A stretch of DNA of 64,000 nt, taken from the NCBI RefSeq assembly GCF_000422825.1, contig NZ_AUGU01000013.1, positions 310,001-374,000 on the forward strand, written 5' to 3'. The DNA is from Nocardioides insulae DSM 17944. GTDB taxonomy: Bacteria > Actinomycetota > Actinomycetes > Propionibacteriales > Nocardioidaceae. Below, piece after piece: positions 62,142-64,000 of this stretch (the stretch's first letter is position 1; the number at the start of each line of letters is the position of its first letter). The position numbers and the translations under genes are program-made. The notes under the pieces were generated by a model, which searched no databases, was not told where the DNA came from, and was given only the letters and a program-made list of their open reading frames with translations.

Positions 62142-62772
62142 ACTGACCTTCGCGAGCCTGGTGGACCGGGCGGCCGGCCATCTGCGGGCACGACCCCCGA
62201 TCCCCGCCGCCCCCGACGGGACACTGCGCCTCGCGGCGGTGGCCGTCGTGCTCTTCGAGCAGGACGACGAGGCACGCTACGTGCTGATCCGACGCGCCCG
62301 CCGCGGCCGCAACGCCGGCCAGTGGGCCCTCCCCGGCGGCAAGGTCGAGCCCGGTGAGACCCCGCTGGCAGGGGCGCTGCGCGAGGCCGAGGAGGAGGTC
62401 GGCCTGCCGGCTGCGGAGGTGCGCGTGCTCGGCGTACTCGACGACTTCCCGACCAAGACCGGCTTCGCGATCACCCCGCTCGTCATCGCCGCGCCCGAGG
62501 GCTGGCTGCCCGCTGCGGCGTCCCCGGAGGTCGCCTCGGTCCATACCTTCTCGGTCGACCGGCTGGCGCACGCGCCGGACGTGGTGCGCTGGTCGGACCG
62601 GGACCGCGACGGCAGCCCGGTCCCCGAGCCTCTGCTCCAGCTGTACGTCGCCCCCGACACCCGCATCCACGCCCCCACCGGCGCGATCCTGCTCCAGTTC
62701 CGCGAGGTCGGCCTGCACGGGCGCGACACCCGGGTCGCCGATCTGACCCAGCCCGCCTTCACCCACCGCTGA
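62134..62772 (+). CDS. Nudix hydrolase (CoA-pyrophosphatase-like)
   Basis: A 212-residue Nudix enzyme. The Nudix box GGKVEPGETPLAGALREAEEEVGL is complete (split at the length limit, the REAEEEVG core binds metal). The N-terminal helix and LIRRARRGRNAGQWALPGG, then the C-terminal long extension, resemble NudL-type CoA pyrophosphatases, though the substrate is not certain. Confidence 0.88.
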   Translation: MSELTFASLVDRAAGHLRARPPIPAAPDGTLRLAAVAVVLFEQDDEARYVLIRRARRGRNAGQWALPGGKVEPGETPLAGALREAEEEVGLPAAEVRVLGVLDDFPTKTGFAITPLVIAAPEGWLPAAASPEVASVHTFSVDRLAHAPDVVRWSDRDRDGSPVPEPLLQLYVAPDTRIHAPTGAILLQFREVGLHGRDTRVADLTQPAFTHR

Positions 62773-62813
62773 CCCCGGGATCCTCGCCCGGGAGGGCCGT
62801 GCACAATGGCCTC

Positions 62814-63806
62814 GTGATCGACCTGCGCTCCGACACCGTGACCCGTCCGACCCAGGCGATGCGGGCGGCGATGGCCGATGCCGAGGTCGGGGACGACGTG
62901 TACGGCGAGGATCCGACCGTGCGCGACCTCGAGGGGCGGGTGGCCGGACTGTTCGCCCACGAGGCCGCGCTGTTCACCCCGACCGGTTCGCTGGCCAATG
63001 TGCTCGCGGTGCGCTCGGTCGTCGGGCCGGGCCAGGAGGTCCTCTGCGAGTCGGCTGCCCACATCGCCCGCGCCGAGCTGGGTGCCCACGGCGCTATCAG
63101 CGGCGTGACCATGCGGACCTGGCACCATCCCCGCGGGCAGATCGACCTGGCCCAGATCGGTACCCTGTTCGCGCCCGACCTCGGCCCCTTCTTCGTCCCG
63201 ACCGCCGCGATCGCGGTGGAGAACACCCACAACTTCGCCGGCGGCGCCGTCCTCCCCCTCGACGACCTGCGTGCGCTGCGCGGCTTCGCCGACGAACGGG
63301 AGGTGGCGATCCACCTCGACGGTGCCCGGATCTGGAACGCCCACGTCGCCACCGGCACCCCGCTCGCCGAGTACGGCGCCGTGGCAGACGTGCTCGCCGT
63401 GTGCCTCTCCAAGGGGCTCGGCGCCCCGGTCGGCTCCCTGATGGTCGGGACATCGGAGGCGATCGAGGAGGCCCGGGTCTGGCGCAAACGCCTCGGTGCC
63501 GGGATGCGGCAGGTCGGTGTCCTCGCCGCGGCCGGACTGTACGCGCTCGACCACCACATCGAGCGACTCGCCGACGACCACGCCCACGCGGCCCTGCTCG
63601 CCGAGTCGCTCGGTGTCGACCCCGCCGGGGTGGACACCAACATCGTGGTCGCGGAGCGGTCCGATGCGCCGGCGTACGTCGCTCGCGCCCGCGACGCCGG
63701 GGTGCTGGTCAGCGCGGTCGGCCCCACCACGGTTCGCCTGGTGACCCACCTCGACGTCACCCGCGCGGACGCCGAGGCCGCGGCGCGGATCCTCGCCGGC
63801 CTGTGA
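62814..63806 (+). CDS. ltaE: Low-specificity threonine aldolase
   Basis: PLP enzyme that splits threonine/allo-threonine into glycine and acetaldehyde. The 330 residues contain DLRSDTVTRPTQAMRAAM, EVGDDVYGEDPTV, FTPTGSLANVLAV, IHLDGARIWNA and the PLP-lysine site CLSKGLGAPVGS. The GTG at 62814 (ATCGACCTGCGC follows) fits the family; an in-frame GTG five codons earlier is less likely. Confidence 0.93.
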   Translation: MIDLRSDTVTRPTQAMRAAMADAEVGDDVYGEDPTVRDLEGRVAGLFAHEAALFTPTGSLANVLAVRSVVGPGQEVLCESAAHIARAELGAHGAISGVTMRTWHHPRGQIDLAQIGTLFAPDLGPFFVPTAAIAVENTHNFAGGAVLPLDDLRALRGFADEREVAIHLDGARIWNAHVATGTPLAEYGAVADVLAVCLSKGLGAPVGSLMVGTSEAIEEARVWRKRLGAGMRQVGVLAAAGLYALDHHIERLADDHAHAALLAESLGVDPAGVDTNIVVAERSDAPAYVARARDAGVLVSAVGPTTVRLVTHLDVTRADAEAAARILAGL

Positions 63807-63849
63807 GCCGGTCGGGCCGAACGACCAGCCCCAGCCACCGGTGAATCAC

Positions 63850-63889
63850 CCGCGGCGGCCCACCCCGGAACAGGGGCGAGCCGCCGCGG
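63850..63889. terminator. Bidirectional hairpin terminator
   Basis: CCGCGGCGGC and GCCGCCGCGG are perfect 10-bp arms around 20 nt that can also pair (CCCC/GGGG). The hairpin lies between the convergent ltaE and class II DAHP synthase stops. Confidence 0.7.
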
Positions 63890-63907
63890 CGGAAAGGGTG
63901 GTGAGGC

Positions 63908-64000
<93 letters not shown>

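Overview
The window is a stretch of a high-GC actinobacterial chromosome. The gene set (Wag31/DivIVA, SepF, YggT, a full division and cell-wall cluster, PASTA kinase, DUF3040, DUF6504, SAV_6107-type HEPN, DnaE2, SigK/RskA) fits the order Propionibacteriales, most likely Nocardioidaceae (Nocardioides-like); this placement is inferred from gene content, not from a search. I found no rRNA, tRNA, insertion sequence, prophage or CRISPR array. Gene order from wag31 to the PASTA kinase follows the Mycobacterium tuberculosis wag31-to-pknL region as I know it, with insertions.

Layout. 1-6.7 kb: end of a his operon (hisD, hisC), a secreted C39-like protein with a lipoprotein, a LON-domain protein and a YbaK-type deacylase. 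6.1-12.8 kb: replicative dnaE, acetyltransferase, rluD, lspA and a DksA/TraR zinc-finger gene. 13.0-31.2 kb: the dcw cluster on the minus strand, read as mraZ, small membrane gene, rsmH, ftsL, ftsI, murE, mraY, murD, ftsW, murG, murC, ftsQ, ftsZ, pgeF, yggS, sepF, yggT, wag31. murF is not at its usual place between murE and mraY. The cluster has a four-box MraZ operator, a structured leader that looks like the mraW RNA motif, a palindrome before ftsZ, and a hairpin terminator after wag31.

31.5-36.2 kb: MoxR ATPase, DUF58 and TgpA-type transglutaminase operon. 36.2-45 kb: repeat-rich spacer, DUF3040, dinB, a methyltransferase ending in a 15-bp tandem repeat, and an SOS-type mutagenesis operon (DUF6504, HEPN, dnaE2) behind a perfect actinobacterial LexA box. 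45-49.8 kb: second YbaK-like deacylase, phytoene-dehydrogenase-like FAD enzyme, metF, polyprenyl diphosphate synthase, acetyltransferase.

50-53.4 kb holds the most interesting unit: ECF sigma factor SigK and its anti-sigma factor (with a methionine-rich outer domain), divergent from a membrane-anchored sulfite-oxidase-family molybdoenzyme and a small lipoprotein built from methionine-rich acidic nonapeptide repeats. It resembles, by parts, the proteobacterial SigF/NrsF-MsrP-MrpX system that scavenges hypochlorite. 53.5-57 kb: barstar and RNase Sa-like pair, an Rv2175c-like DNA-binding protein and the divergent PASTA kinase. 57-64 kb: acetyltransferases, endonuclease IV, class I DAHP synthase, a zinc-ribbon/glycan-binding membrane protein, a Nudix hydrolase, threonine aldolase, and the 3' end of a class II DAHP synthase.

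Many starts sit 6-8 nt after a TANNNT hexamer, which suggests frequent leaderless transcription; many operon partners overlap by ATGA or GTGA, which suggests translational coupling.
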